NCBI GenBank assembly: GCA_958510875.1
Contig: OY294069.1
Coordinates: forward strand, 164,857,111 to 164,921,110
DNA length: 64,000 nt
Direction of reading: 5' to 3'
From: Endomychus coccineus
Taxonomy: Eukaryota; Arthropoda; Insecta; Coleoptera; Endomychidae
Positions 1 to 10,490 of this stretch are shown piece by piece (position 1 is the first letter of the stretch; each line of letters starts with the position of its first letter). The translations under genes and the position numbers were made by a program. The notes beneath the pieces were generated by a model, which was not told where the DNA came from, ran no database searches, and saw only the letters and a program-made list of their open reading frames with translations.

Positions 1-290
1 TCGTGGATGTAATGCCTCTGAGGGAAAGTCTCCCTGTGTTATGTCCAGGAGCTTCTGGGATGTAACCGGTTCGATTCTTTTCCCCCATACGTCAACTGCA
101 TGACTGAGTCTTTGGATAATAATAGCTGAGTAGATTAGCTGCTTAGACCCTAAGCCTCACTTCATGCCAATTGCTCTCTTACACTCCAAAGTCTCCAGTT
201 GCTTCTTCCAGAGTAGTTTCTTGTCCAGGGTGACTTCCAAATATTCCACCTTCTCGGAATATCCAACAATAGTCTTTCACTGGTCAAAGA
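1..290 (-). mobile_element. Non-LTR retrotransposon fragment, R1-like RT C-terminal region
   Basis: Read on the minus strand, the segment gives reverse-transcriptase thumb-type sequence in two frames. One piece has LLWKKQLETLECKRAIG; after a short deletion and frameshift comes LGSKQLIYSAIIIQRLSHAVD followed by VWGKRIEPVTSQKLLD. These match the pattern of the region just after the catalytic palm in R1/Jockey-group non-LTR elements (lysine/tryptophan-rich strand, then 'Y.A.I.P.L.HA..VW'). In-frame stops and the frameshift show it is dead. It is cut by the left edge of the window. Related RNase H pieces lie at about 21.3-22.2 kb (plus) and 58.27-58.93 kb (minus), so this family is dispersed locally. 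Confidence 0.7.
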
Positions 291-359
291 TTTGGCAACT
301 TCGAAATAAAATTCCGATGGAAACTACCCATCGAAAAGAATATCCAGAACAGGATCCAT

Positions 360-592
360 AGAAGTACATCGAAGATGTGGACGGTAGGCTGAGGTGGCAG
401 GATGGTGTCGCTGAGTATGCTGCTAAGCTGGCAGAATGTGGATGGATGCAGTTATGCGGACAGCGAAAGGCAATGGATAGGGAAGAATGGAAATCGAGGC
501 TTAGGAAAGTCGAGTCCATCTGGGCATGTACCACTGGAGATGGTGCAGGAGATGAACAAATGAATTTCAAGCAATCATTTCGTCGCACCTAG
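360..592 (+). mobile_element. Retroelement tail fragment (RTE-like C-terminus)
   Basis: A plus-strand reading frame contains GRLRWQDGV, then about 25 residues later KAMDREEWKSRLRKVE. The pairing of a 'GR..RW.D.V' strand with '(A/K)(M/L)DR..W' is typical of the C-terminal tail of RTE-type and related non-LTR retrotransposon polyproteins. The first in-frame start is internal and nothing upstream continues the frame, so this is a short relic rather than a gene. The clade assignment is an inference from a motif only. Confidence 0.45.
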
Positions 593-599
593 ATTTTCT

Positions 600-2034
600 C
601 CTTCCGTACTGTCTTTTAAGGGAAGATCTGAAGCTGTGCTTTGTCAGTATCGTCTAACACATAGCTCTGAAACAACAAACAACAAAATTAATATAAGAAA
701 TGGCCCTATGTTCAAAGTACATACAGGCGAATGTATTGGAACTGTCGTGAGTCGTCTTGATTGCTATTTATTACAGATTCAAGTGAAAAATCTTGCAAAT
801 TATGAAAAGTATTTCCTGATTGAATATTTTCAAATGACATAAAAGAACTGGTGATTCTAATAGAAGATGTCTTGCTGAGTTATATTGTTATTATCACATT
901 GATATTTAAAAATGATAAATAAATATAAATAAATTTTTCAAATCAAAAATCTTTCTTTCTACCATACTAGATTCAAGGCGAGTAATGACAGATGCCAATA
1001 TAACCATAGTGAGTCATGAAATGGCATTGGGAATATTCAAAACTATTGATATAATAATTCAACAGAGCTGAGATCAGTATTCAAATTCAACAGCATAATT
1101 AATGAAGCCAGCGGGTACAAAGTTAATTATATAGAAGTGATCCCCGAATTATACCAGAAAGTTATATCTACAATTAGTAGAATAATTAAAAAATAACGAA
1201 AAAAAGATAATTGAATCTCAGCATCAACCACTAATTATTTGAAACTGATTTTTAATTGTTCCTCGCCATGAATTGTAATGGAATTTTTACTCTAGTTCCA
1301 CTGGGAAATATTATTCATGCATTCGTGAACCTGTTTTCACTCTAATTTAAAGCATACTAGTTATTATTTCGACACGTTTTTGAAGTTCGTTGAACCGTTG
1401 GAACCTCTGATCCCTTATATATGTTACGTCTTGGGGTACAACAATAGAACACTGGAAAGAAAGAAACTTTGTGGATTAACGATACCATGTTTCTATGAAG
1501 GGTGTGATTTCTATAGTTCTTCTCACTACAATTTCTTTATTGAACCAACAGCAATAATGTTTTAATCATATACCTGATTAATTTATCTTGTGTAAAAAGA
1601 TTTCGACCCTCTGAAATCACAATGGAGTTTTCAATTCAAGTTCCATATTAAAATTGTTTAAAAGAAACAACATCAAACACCTATTACATTGCTTCGATTT
1701 CTTAGTAGGAGATTTACTCGTAGATAGCGCTAGATATTATGGTTCTCTCCAGCATTTTGTTACTCGCGTTGTTCTTTAACATTGCAAACTTTCTAGTCTC
1801 GCTGATGAGCTCGAGAGAACGAAACAGATGTCCGGAACTGATAGCTTGTCTAATGTCACTAAGATTGATCTATATGAATTTGGTAATTAAAAAGTTGAAA
1901 AAAATCATTTTCCGGGAATTCTCCTTTTTTCCAAATGTAATTTTTTGAGTGTCGTGTTGATTAGCATTTGTGTTTTCGATGTGCATGTTAAATTACAAAA
2001 ATTAAAAAATGAAACGTGTGGCACTCGGGGACTG
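600..2034. other. Unassigned AT-rich sequence
   Basis: I see no coding exon, RNA gene or clear repeat end here. Open frames are short and low in complexity, with no recognisable domain. A clean 61-codon frame at 1380-1565 has cysteine-rich text but no match that I recognise, and I do not call it. Confidence 0.5.
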
Positions 2035-2695
2035 CCGCGGTAAAGCTATTGCATAGCACTACGCCACTGGAAAAAGTTGGGCAGAAAAACATCCACTACC
2101 CCTTCAAAATGTTCACGAATTATGAGTAAGGAAGAGTATCATCTTGATCTCTATAAAGAGTATTCTGTGACAAGTGCATAGATAACTCTACTACCGGTAG
2201 TAGAATTATCTATGGTGACAAGTGTCAGTTGACTTGTAAACACAATTTTATACGAAAGTTTTAATGTTCAGATCTCGATAGCGCTTCCGGCTCCGGGATT
2301 TTCACGTGGCCTATCGAAATTAGAAGGTTCGAATTGTATAAAAACACAATTGCATGAACGCCAGACGACTTATGTAATTAGCTACGAACGTGATCATTTT
2401 GACATATCCTCGAGGAGCTCGCTTCGCGTAAGTTAGAGCTTATACATTTTACCTCTATTTTGTTAATTTGGGGCCGTTTCAAACCCCGTGTGGCCGTTCA
2501 AAGTTAACATTTCGACAATGTTAAGCTCGGCCGGCTACATGGTAGGCGGAGTGGTGGGTGTCAGGATATTTCGTTACAGTATTTGTTTTTTGTTTTTTTA
2601 GATTTTCGTTACGGTATTTGTCTTTTGTTTTTTTTTCTTGATTCGGTCTCCGCGCTCAAAGCCCGCGATAAAAGCTATATGCAATAGCTTAAAAG
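2035..2695. mobile_element. Short inverted-repeat element or composite repeat
   Basis: The left side carries GGTAAAGCTATTGCATAG near 2040-2058. The right side carries TATGCAATAGCTTAAAAG near 2675-2693, an imperfect inverted copy (about 13 of 15 core bases). The interior (2270-2495) shares roughly 230 bp with the interior of the 9026-9995 element, in opposite orientation, including the stretch reading CATGAACGCCAGACGACTTA. No transposase is visible. The exact ends and any target duplication are not resolved, and the inverted ends could belong to two different insertions. Confidence 0.4.
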
Positions 2696-4190
2696 TAATG
2701 TAAAAAAAACAATTGTTCGAAAATTCCGGAAAACCCAAAAAAAATTACAAGGATAAACACTCTAACTTCATTGGAATTATCGGACCAACAGAAAGAGGTT
2801 CAATCAGCTAATTGGTTTATTTCAGTAAAGGTCAACTGTATTATATGAACTATACTATAACACAATGGAATTACTACTAGTAAAGACCAATTCAATCTTA
2901 AAAGAGCATGATTCTATCTATACAGTCACCTAAAACTATTTTATATTCGACGGTCAGATAATTTAAAAACATCGATTTTTTCACAATGAATTTTATATGA
3001 AGTTAAAAGTTAATTAACATAATTGAATGAATATGTTGATAAAACGACCACTAGTACGTTTCAAGTTATGAGTGTTAACATAAAATCATGCACCAACGGT
3101 ATTCTCTATTCATTAAATACATTCAGACATTCATGTTCATTAAGAATTAGTTCACAGATTTGTGCAAAACTGTAAATGCAACTGTACCACTAGTAAATGC
3201 TAGTGATTAAACTTGAAGTGAAAGTTATGCTTAAAACCTTCTTCCTAAACTATAATTTGTGAGAATTAAAATGATCATCATCTTCATTAAAAAACAAACC
3301 CATAAACTTGTATTCATGACAAACACAATAGCAAATGTAGGTTAACATAATCATTTGGCTCGGAAGCAAGATAGATACATATAACAATTTTATGTGCACA
3401 CAAGGAAGCAACTGAACACATTGTTACAAAATGTGTAGTCAGCACATACTTACCTGAATGATTGATATAACTAGAAGTGGAATAATGAGCACCTAGTTCT
3501 ATTAAGAAAAGCAATCTGAAAAAACGTCTTTCTTTGTTCTCAAGATTAACGTAGTGAATGCTCACATTCATTATTCGGCATTCACAAACAATTATGGTTG
3601 ATAAAAAGAATAACGTTGTGTTCTTCTAATAAGTGGAATATACAAGGCTTAGGTTCTTCAGGTCGAACAGTGATATCACAAGCTCACCAACGAAACGAAT
3701 AATACGATGAAGACATTATACGACCACCTCCGCCAGTGCTATAGAAACCCCATTTGAAAATGTTTGGTGAACCTAGGTGTTATAACACTATTTACCGGAT
3801 AGTAGATGTCCCACTGTAAGAATCATTCACAATGCTATGCAGTGATATACAAATCTTATAGTCGAGGTAATAAAGCAAAAAACCTCGTTTTTTTTTTCGG
3901 GCAAGATGGATTGTGATGCGGTTTTCGGTTTTCAATTCTCGAAGACAACTTTTAACTATGGCTGTTTCGTGGATGCTAATAATTATTATGACGATGAAAA
4001 AAAGGTCACGCTCCAGCTTGTATCAAAATGTATTCTATAATTTATTCAACTCGTAAAATGCAAAATAGCTGTGTAAAATTCATTATTATTTATAATTAAT
4101 CTAGAATAATGAACAGATCTAAATTTCGGATTTATATGAAAAATCAGTAATATATAAAAATGAATTATATTACCAATCGATGAATATACT
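2696..4190. other. Unassigned AT-rich sequence
   Basis: No coding region or recognised repeat is supported in this 1.5-kb stretch. Open frames are below 90 codons and lack domain text. Confidence 0.5.
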
Positions 4191-4196
4191 CCAAAA

Positions 4197-5285
4197 TTAG
4201 TCCAATTTCGTTACGCGGGGGGTTTTCGGGGCTGCTGAATTATGAATATGATGCTTAAAAAAGTCTTCAATGTACATGGTGCACAGGATACCCTCGTGTA
4301 CTACGACAACTCAGGAACATTACTCCAATTACATGTAAAATGCATCGAAAATAATTACTCGGGTGTTTTAGAGGTCGCTAATAACAAATATGATATTTAA
4401 AACAGTCCCTAATGTACCTGGTGCATGGGCCACCCTGGTGCACTACTACCCCTGAAAAACATTTCTTCAATTGCATCCTGAATGCTTCGAAAATTGCTAC
4501 TGAGGTGGGGAGGGGCAGCTTTTTGAAGTCGCTGATGTTAAACATGTCATTTAAAAATGTCCAAATGCCCTTCGTATACTTTGGTGAAATTCCTCCCGTG
4601 TATTCACTGGCGTTACGTAAACTTTGTACTTCATACACCCCATACAAAAAAATCCAATGGGTTTATGTCAGGAGAGCGAGGTGGCCATTCTGTCGAACCA
4701 CCCCTCCCAATCCATCTTTCTGGATAGTTTTTATGTAGCCTATCTCTAACTGGTCTGAAAAAATACCATCCATTTGACAAAAATCACCCTGTTTGTATAA
4801 AAGTTGCTTGAATAATATGTAATACTGGTCATTTAACAGGTGTATAAAATTTCGAAGCGTAATTTTTAATGTGTCAATCATGATTTTAAATACCTGAGAA
4901 CACCATATTCCTAATCATCCTATAAAAAACAGACAGGAGTACCTTTTTATATAATTTGTCTTCCAGATTTTTTCATTTTCGTTAAATTGCAGCGACTTAA
5001 AAATCCTGCTCGATACAATATGATGGTACTCATGAATCTCCGCCCCAAAATTATCCCATCCATCAACGCCATATCCAAATAATGTCATTATTATGTGCTG
5101 ATGTCCTGTACCAGATTTCATTTGCATGAAACAGAGCTTTTGAAAAGTAATATTTTCATTCAACTTTGATGCCCTCTAGCGGCTAAACGAAACAACTTGG
5201 TATATAAGTAAGTCTACTTTGAACGACTTATTTTGGTCTCAAAAACATATTATAATCGCTCCATGTACACGGACTATTGGGATAC
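4197..5285 (-). mobile_element. Decayed Tc1/mariner-superfamily element
   Basis: On the minus strand the text runs LNDQYYILFKQLLYKQ, then QMDGIFSDQ, then KDGLGGVVRQNG, then HWIFLYGVYEVQSL. It parallels 'LNG..Y..F....L', 'QDGAP.HY', 'RWIGRGG' and 'LDFFLWG.LKS.VY' of the transposase type found intact-looking at 14.05-15.1 kb. The right end (5166-5285) carries GCCCTCTAGCGGCTAAACGA and ends ATACCTGTA, similar to the terminal repeat of the 13487-15810 element. The catalytic regions are badly eroded, with stops and substitutions. The 3' part (4230-4570) contains about three tandem units of 140-155 bp starting with a GTCGCTGA-type motif. Confidence 0.5.
4230..4575. repeat. Three tandem units of about 140-155 bp
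   Basis: Matching segments begin near 4231, 4373 and 4526. Each starts with G(G/C)T(C/G)GCT(A/G) followed by an ATATGAT.(T)TTAAAA block; the first two also share AATGTAC(A/C)TGGTGCA. The units are diverged from one another. The start motif also resembles the GAGGTCGCTGAATACGAATT block of the foldback element at 29.4-31.3 kb, which suggests a common ancestral repeat. Confidence 0.5.
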
Positions 5286-5289
5286 CTGT

Positions 5290-5774
5290 ATATTGAATAA
5301 TAATTTATTACTACTTAGACATTAATCACTATCAACTTTTGTGGTTAATGCAATAAAAAGAGAAATACTTGGGTTGGTATTCACCATAACATTCATTCCA
5401 ATAACAAATAATCTATTAAATGAATCATTTCCGTTTCGAAATGCCTCAGGTACATTGAACAGGAGAATCTGACATTTGGTTCACACACTTTTTCTAAGAC
5501 TAATATTGAATATTCTTATCATACGTATTTGTTTTATTCACATAAAATATATGATTTTTATTTAAGCAAGTAATTTCAAGAGAAATGTCGTGTATTTTGC
5601 AGAAAATATGCCTTAAGATCTTAAACTGATATTGCAGTGTAGTTGACATATTCCCATTTTCAGTTTTGTCGTGCGTATTGGAGGTTACAGGCTGAAATAT
5701 GATATCGAAATGTCGGTCCAACGAACTAGTATGCTGCTGCATAATAAATATACAGTCTTATATTAAAGAATAAT
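5290..5774. other. Unassigned sequence
   Basis: No feature recognised. An 80-codon minus-strand frame (5500-5742) shows no domain. Confidence 0.4.
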
Positions 5775-6020
5775 TAATAATTCTTGACCCAATCATGAAT
5801 TATATATAAATTCTCGGGAAATAGATCACACTAACACATATGCTTATTATTTTCGTCTTTACGTACGTTTCGGTTTCGCGACCATCATCACTGTCTAAGA
5901 CGGGATTTCTTAAAACGAATTGTATCAATCACAAAGCGTACTTATCGCATTGATTTCAATCAAAAATGCCCACTTAGACCTTCGGAATGTATGGTAATGT
6001 TATAAAATTATCTGTATTAC
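5775..6020 (-). mobile_element. Penelope-like terminal repeat, decayed copy
   Basis: This shares the block 'CTTGACCCA..ATGAATTATATATAAA', the GGGAAATAG(A/G)TCACA block, TTCGTCTTTACGTACGTTTCGG and the downstream ATTTCAATCAAAA block with copies at 37.53-37.79 kb and 42.79-43.37 kb. Read on the minus strand it contains a hammerhead-like motif (about 5855-5895) with a stem II and a GAAAC-GUAC-GU hairpin. However, the core CUGAUGA reads GUGAUGA and the stem I partner is lost. No reverse transcriptase is present here. Confidence 0.55.
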
Positions 6021-6309
6021 CGTGTATAACTATAATTTATACATGACGTACCATTATACATCTTGTTTATTCTTTCTTTAATGATGAGGTTGAAGAATGT
6101 TTTAGATAGCCATTCATTTCCAATGTTTTACGAATTATTTTCAAATTTTTTGAGATTGGTTTCTGTATGGGACGGATAATTTAACACCGTGATCTGTAAG
6201 GCCGTTCATAACAATTTTTTTTATAACGTGTTGGTGCAACTGAATTAAAGTGAAGACCAAACTTCTTTAGAAAACCTCTATGTTTTTATTTTTCCGTCTG
6301 AATCGTGTT

Positions 6310-6450
6310 CATATCTAGGAAATGTATTTTCATGTTCACTTCTATTTCACATGTAAATTGAAGTACATCACAAATGTCACATAGGATTTTCGATTGTGGC
6401 GCCTTCTGTTTTATTTTTCAGGAGCTTTTTACCTTGCCTTCGTATATACA
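6310..6450 (+). repeat. Dispersed repeat, inverted partner at about 16.97-17.20 kb
   Basis: The segment containing TTTTCGATTGTGGCGCCTTC and TGTTTTATTTTTCAGGA recurs on the other strand near 17085-17180, with the same flanking ATGTCA(C/T)AT.GGATTTT block. Both copies give an accidental open frame beginning MWR.LFYFSG, which is why short unrelated frames look alike at the two sites. It ends near ACAGAGTGG at 6448. It lies just upstream of the PDZ exon at 6551. Family unknown. Confidence 0.55.
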
Positions 6451-6550
6451 GAGTGGACCAAAAATATGTCATTCCTGTTTTATTCGAGCAATCGTTACAA
6501 CAAAATCTGCACACGTCGTAACTTTCATTACAACTTCTTTACTGTTTTAG

Positions 6551-8358
6551 GATTGTCGAAGTCAATGGTAAGATTGTTTTAACGAAAACACGAGATGATC
6601 TAGCAAGACTGCTAGCCGCTGCACCTGATCCTGCCCAAATAGTAGTGTTGAGGAAACGAAAAAAAAATGCAGTTCCTATCCCATCTGTTGACTACAACAA
6701 AGAAGTCATAGCTTTAAGATCAGAGTTAGATATGATCCGAGAAAGAGCTGAAGAAGCTCAAAGAGCTAAAGACAGCTTTCGGTCAGATAATATTCGATTA
6801 ACTCATAGGATCTCATATTTGGAAGAACAAGTAAGTAAAAAACAGACAAACTTATACATTTAACTAAAACATATTGAATCACATCAGTTTCATAACCTAG
6901 AATTTTGAATTTGTACTTCAAGTTTCAAAGAAGCTATACTCATGGCCTTGATATAGATTCTGTACCATTCAAGACTATTATTGATAATAGTTTATTATTT
7001 TGCTTCGTGATCTTGATGAAATCGTTTGCTTCTAGGTTTCCGATCTATTGAATCGTAAAGCATCAGACTCAGACGTGCGAATTTTGTCCAAGAACCCCAT
7101 CGTTTCAACAGTAAAAACAAATCAGAACATCACCAATATCAATATCACCTCCCAAACAAATGGAATTCCATCATCAAATACCAACTGCACAAATCCGATG
7201 CAACTTTTCCAGAAAGGTCCACAAGTTACGACATTGTTGGCAAACATACCTGGTCTTGAAGTAACTAAAGATTCTCACATCTCCTTACCTGTTAGATCTA
7301 AGAGCAGTCTTTCCAACATTTCTAATACACAAATAATAACATCAAATCAACAGCCAATCGATACTTTCAACTGCCTTAAAGGGCATCGACACAAACACCG
7401 AACAAAAAACGGAATGCATGCCTCATTAAGTACCCAAACTTTGGACCAAACTAACGATAGTAAAATTACATATCGCAAGCATGGACACCATCACCATCAC
7501 TACAGGGAAAAAGATTATAGTTCCGAAACGAATTCGGCCATTGAACAAATAACAAGGTACAACAAAAAGAACGTGGAGAATGGTCATAGGCATCCCATTG
7601 ACTACCAGAAAAATGGAACGGAAAAAGAAGACATTATGGATCAGAGTTTTCAAAAAGCGACCAAAATAGTGCACGAGCTAACTAGAAATCGAGATACGTT
7701 ATACGAAAAGCATAGACAAAAATGTCTTATGGCCTCAGAAAAATACAATGGCGATATCCTGAAACACTATAACTCACGGAAGTCCACTTCGGTGTTGGAT
7801 TTTCGTTCAGAAATACACATAGGTCCAAAATATTCTGATTCCAAGAGTGTGGAAGATTTAGACGCTCCAGTTCATTCAACCAATGGCAACTCTAGACTCT
7901 ATCACAAATCACAAAACTCGAATAGCGTTAAATCGCTCGATTTCGACAGTGACTGCAATTCGACTATCACCAATTCAAGGACGAATATGTTATCGAAAAC
8001 GGTTGATTACACTTCCGAACCCCTAGAAAATAATCGTAAACTGTCGCATTACTTTGGCGATCACATAAAATCCCGACCTACACCACCGAAGAAACCCTTG
8101 CGTTTATCGCTTCACAAAACGCAAAGCTTACAGTCGGTGGAAACTCCACCGGCAATATTGAAGGAATCCGCGGCGAGTAAGATTGATTCGAGGAAATCCC
8201 TGAAGCGAAATTACAGAGGAGAAATGCCTCCCGGAATGAGACTCGTTGAACCGAATGGAGAAGTCAAAGGACATATAACGACTTCCCTTAAATGGAACTG
8301 TCTTAATCAGAATATTAGGGGGTTAGAGAATGGTACAGAAACAGGAGGTTGGTGCTAA
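6551..8358 (+). CDS. PDZ and coiled-coil scaffold protein, last two exons
   Basis: Two coding exons, 6551-6830 and 7036-8358, with good GT-AG borders (CTGTTTTAG|G, CAA|GTAAGT, TTCTAG|GTT) and matching phase 0. The first begins inside a PDZ domain: VEVNGKIVLTKTRDDLARLL followed by APDPAQIVVLRKRKK gives the last strands and helix of the fold, so the N-terminus is left of the window or in exons I cannot find. The helix position that is His in class I PDZ domains reads Arg here. A heptad-like coiled coil follows (VIALRSELDMIRERAEEAQR onward, continuing over the splice into VSDLLNRK). The ~430-residue tail is polar and His/Ser/Asn-rich (GHHHHHYREK) with a proline patch RPTPPKKPLRLSLHKTQSLQ, a possible SH3 site, and ends ETGGWC. 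A membrane or cytoskeletal adaptor role is inference. I do not recognise the orthologue. Confidence 0.8.
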
Positions 8359-9025
8359 AGAAGTTCACCCTCATCGAGTTCCTACAAATTGCCCAATATA
8401 CTTTCAAATGTCATCCATACTTTCTGTTTATGATGAGTTTGTCAGAGAAAATGTCGGAACCACAATTTGGAATGGCATAGTGAATTACAGGTCTGCTAGG
8501 TTGAATGTCCACACGTTAAGGCATTGACAGTACAATCGTAGTAGTGCCTATTTCCCTAATGAAGATAAAATGGTGTTCTGGGAGAACATTTATACTCATG
8601 TAGATTAGTTGGTGTTACTTTCAATTTGTATGTGATCCATATAGAATGAAATGTAGAAAATGAAAGTTCGAACTGGAAATATCTAACAAAAAAAATTAGA
8701 CTGATTCCAGAAGTTTCTTTCACCCGAAAGTGTGTACACCATTAAGTTCTCACATTTTGTTCTATCTTATTGTTGATGTATTATATGGTGATAATGCGTT
8801 ATATTCTAGAGTCGTCGTCTGAGAGAAAAATCTATCAGCAAGATAGCAAATCCCTGACCCTTTTAGAGAAATAGGAAAGTAAAAGAGATAATGCTGATAA
8901 TAATTATCGAATTGCCAACATTAATGTCATTTACTGTCATAAAATACACGATCGTTTACATCACTTCAAATCTCGAACATACTGTTCTATCGGAATATGA
9001 ATTCCATATACAATACATAATATAC
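8359..9025. other. 3' flank of the PDZ gene
   Basis: Probably 3' untranslated and intergenic sequence. No clear AATAAA close to the stop was found. Two short open frames (8330-8527 overlapping the gene end, and 8891-9166 running into the next element) have no recognisable content. Confidence 0.4.
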
Positions 9026-9995
9026 TACCAGGATATCAAAAATTATGTTGGTCAAGGGTGGTTGTGGAATCTAAAACGTGTGTCTTACTTTACGTTTGAA
9101 TTAATTACTGTCACACTGACATCATCAATAACCTACAAATTTCATACCTATTCATTTCAGTTGTAAAACAATAATGAACTACAAATTATGAAATAAATAT
9201 GTGAACTTTGAACCTTTTCAGAGGTCGTGATAGCCACAATCCGTGTCAAAAACTGTTTTGAAATAGTTAATTTTCCGTAAATCGAATGACGTTTACGTGA
9301 GAAACCCGTAGCACGCGAGTTAGAAAAGTGCAAACTGGTTGTACCTAATACGGCTTTACGACGACTTTTCGCGTGCCGTTTTCGCTCCATGTAGTTAGAT
9401 TTAGTATCGGACCGTGCCCGACGGTCCTTCTTTTTTCGATAAATGTCCATTATATAGGAAAATTCAATTAAAACTGTTTGAGCTATTCTCAGATCTCAGC
9501 TACGCGCGTCTAACGTGCGACGTACCAAAGGGAATTTTCTCGCGACTAAAATATACACGAAGCGGGTAAAAGCTAGCAGTCCATAGCCAAAACCATTTTA
9601 TTACAACTGGCGCCGGTCGCACGGGGCAAGAAACAGCCCCAAATTAACAAGGCCGAGGTAAAATGTATAAACTCTAACTTACGCGCAGCGAGCTCCTCGA
9701 GGCATATGTCAAAATGATTTCGTTCATAGCTAATTACATAGGACGTCTGGCGTTCATGCAATTATGTTTTTAGATAATTCGAACCTTCTACTTTCGATAG
9801 GCCACGTTAAAATCCCGGAGTCCAAAGCGCTAAAGACTTCTGAGTGTTACAATATTCGTATAAAATTGCGAAATTTCGCACTTTTAGAAACTTCAAATTA
9901 ATTATGACATAATTATTTCAAACGTAAAGTAAGACACACGTTTTAGATTCCACAACCACCCTTGACCAAGATAATTTTTGATATCCCGGTACTAC
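9026..9995. mobile_element. 970-bp element with ~85-bp terminal inverted repeats
   Basis: The left arm (about 9026-9108: TACCAGGATATCAAAAATTA ... GTGTGTCTTACTTTACGTTT) is matched in reverse by 9907-9995 (AAACGTAAAGTAAGACACAC ... GATATCCCGGTACTAC). The same 8 bases, TAATATAC, stand immediately outside both ends (9018-9025 and 9996-10003), as expected for an 8-bp target duplication. Inside are two minus-strand open frames of 97 and 62 codons with no recognised domain; the first is basic (RKKKDRRARSDTKSNYMERK). No transposase is visible, so it is probably non-autonomous. The inner region 9600-9840 is shared, inverted, with 2270-2495. Confidence 0.6.
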
Positions 9996-10254
9996 TAATA
10001 TACATAACCAAGCATTTGCGGACCTACGTGTATATTTTTGATATTTTTCGATGTACACCCCGAGGTTAAATTTTGACCCTGTAGATTCCTCCCATGATCA
10101 CAACCAAGGCATTCACACATATCGTTTACATATTGACATTCCTTTTGTGCAAAGTTTGTATTGAAGTTCTAAGTTGCTCCTATGCACAAAAATAAAAAAA
10201 TCGAAAACTTTAGATTGACTTTAGAATAAATGATCCTTTGGCACCATCACTGAA

Positions 10255-10490
10255 CTCGCTTCTGTACTATGATCATAGTCAAAGTATGAAGGTCTGTTGT
10301 AGCCTCCCTATCATCGTTTCTTGTGCTAGGTGACGTCACCTTCTCCAATCACAGCCTTGCTTTCATCGGCACATCGCCGGCACGTAACAACATCATATTG
10401 CACTCAAATTTTAAAAAGAGTAGAAGGGAGGCTCCAACAGACCTTTATACTTTGACTATGTACTATGATAGAGCTCGATTATTCACACAA
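10255..10490. mobile_element. MITE of about 230 bp with subterminal inverted repeats
   Basis: CATAGTCAAAGTATGAAGGT with CTGTTGTAGCCTCCCT (10275-10310) is inverted relative to GGGAGGCTCCAACAGACCTT followed by TATACTTTGACTATG (10424-10460). One arm, including AAAAAGAGTAGAAGGGAGGC, recurs at 17890-17940, where it replaces the end of a mariner transposase. The loop contains GTGACGTCAC, a perfect palindrome that matches a CRE site, at 10331-10340. No coding content. Confidence 0.55.

Noticed and set aside
2015..2070. Possible tRNA or SINE head at the GGGGACTGCCGCGG block
   Set aside because: No A-box/B-box spacing and no cloverleaf; treated as a transposon end.
4412..4738. 108-codon plus-strand open frame
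   Set aside because: It is antisense to the transposase relic and crosses the tandem units.
6394..6582. Short frame starting MWRLLFYFSG as an upstream exon of the PDZ gene
   Set aside because: The same text occurs at 17161 on the other strand inside a dispersed repeat, and the frame does not match the exon that begins at 6551.
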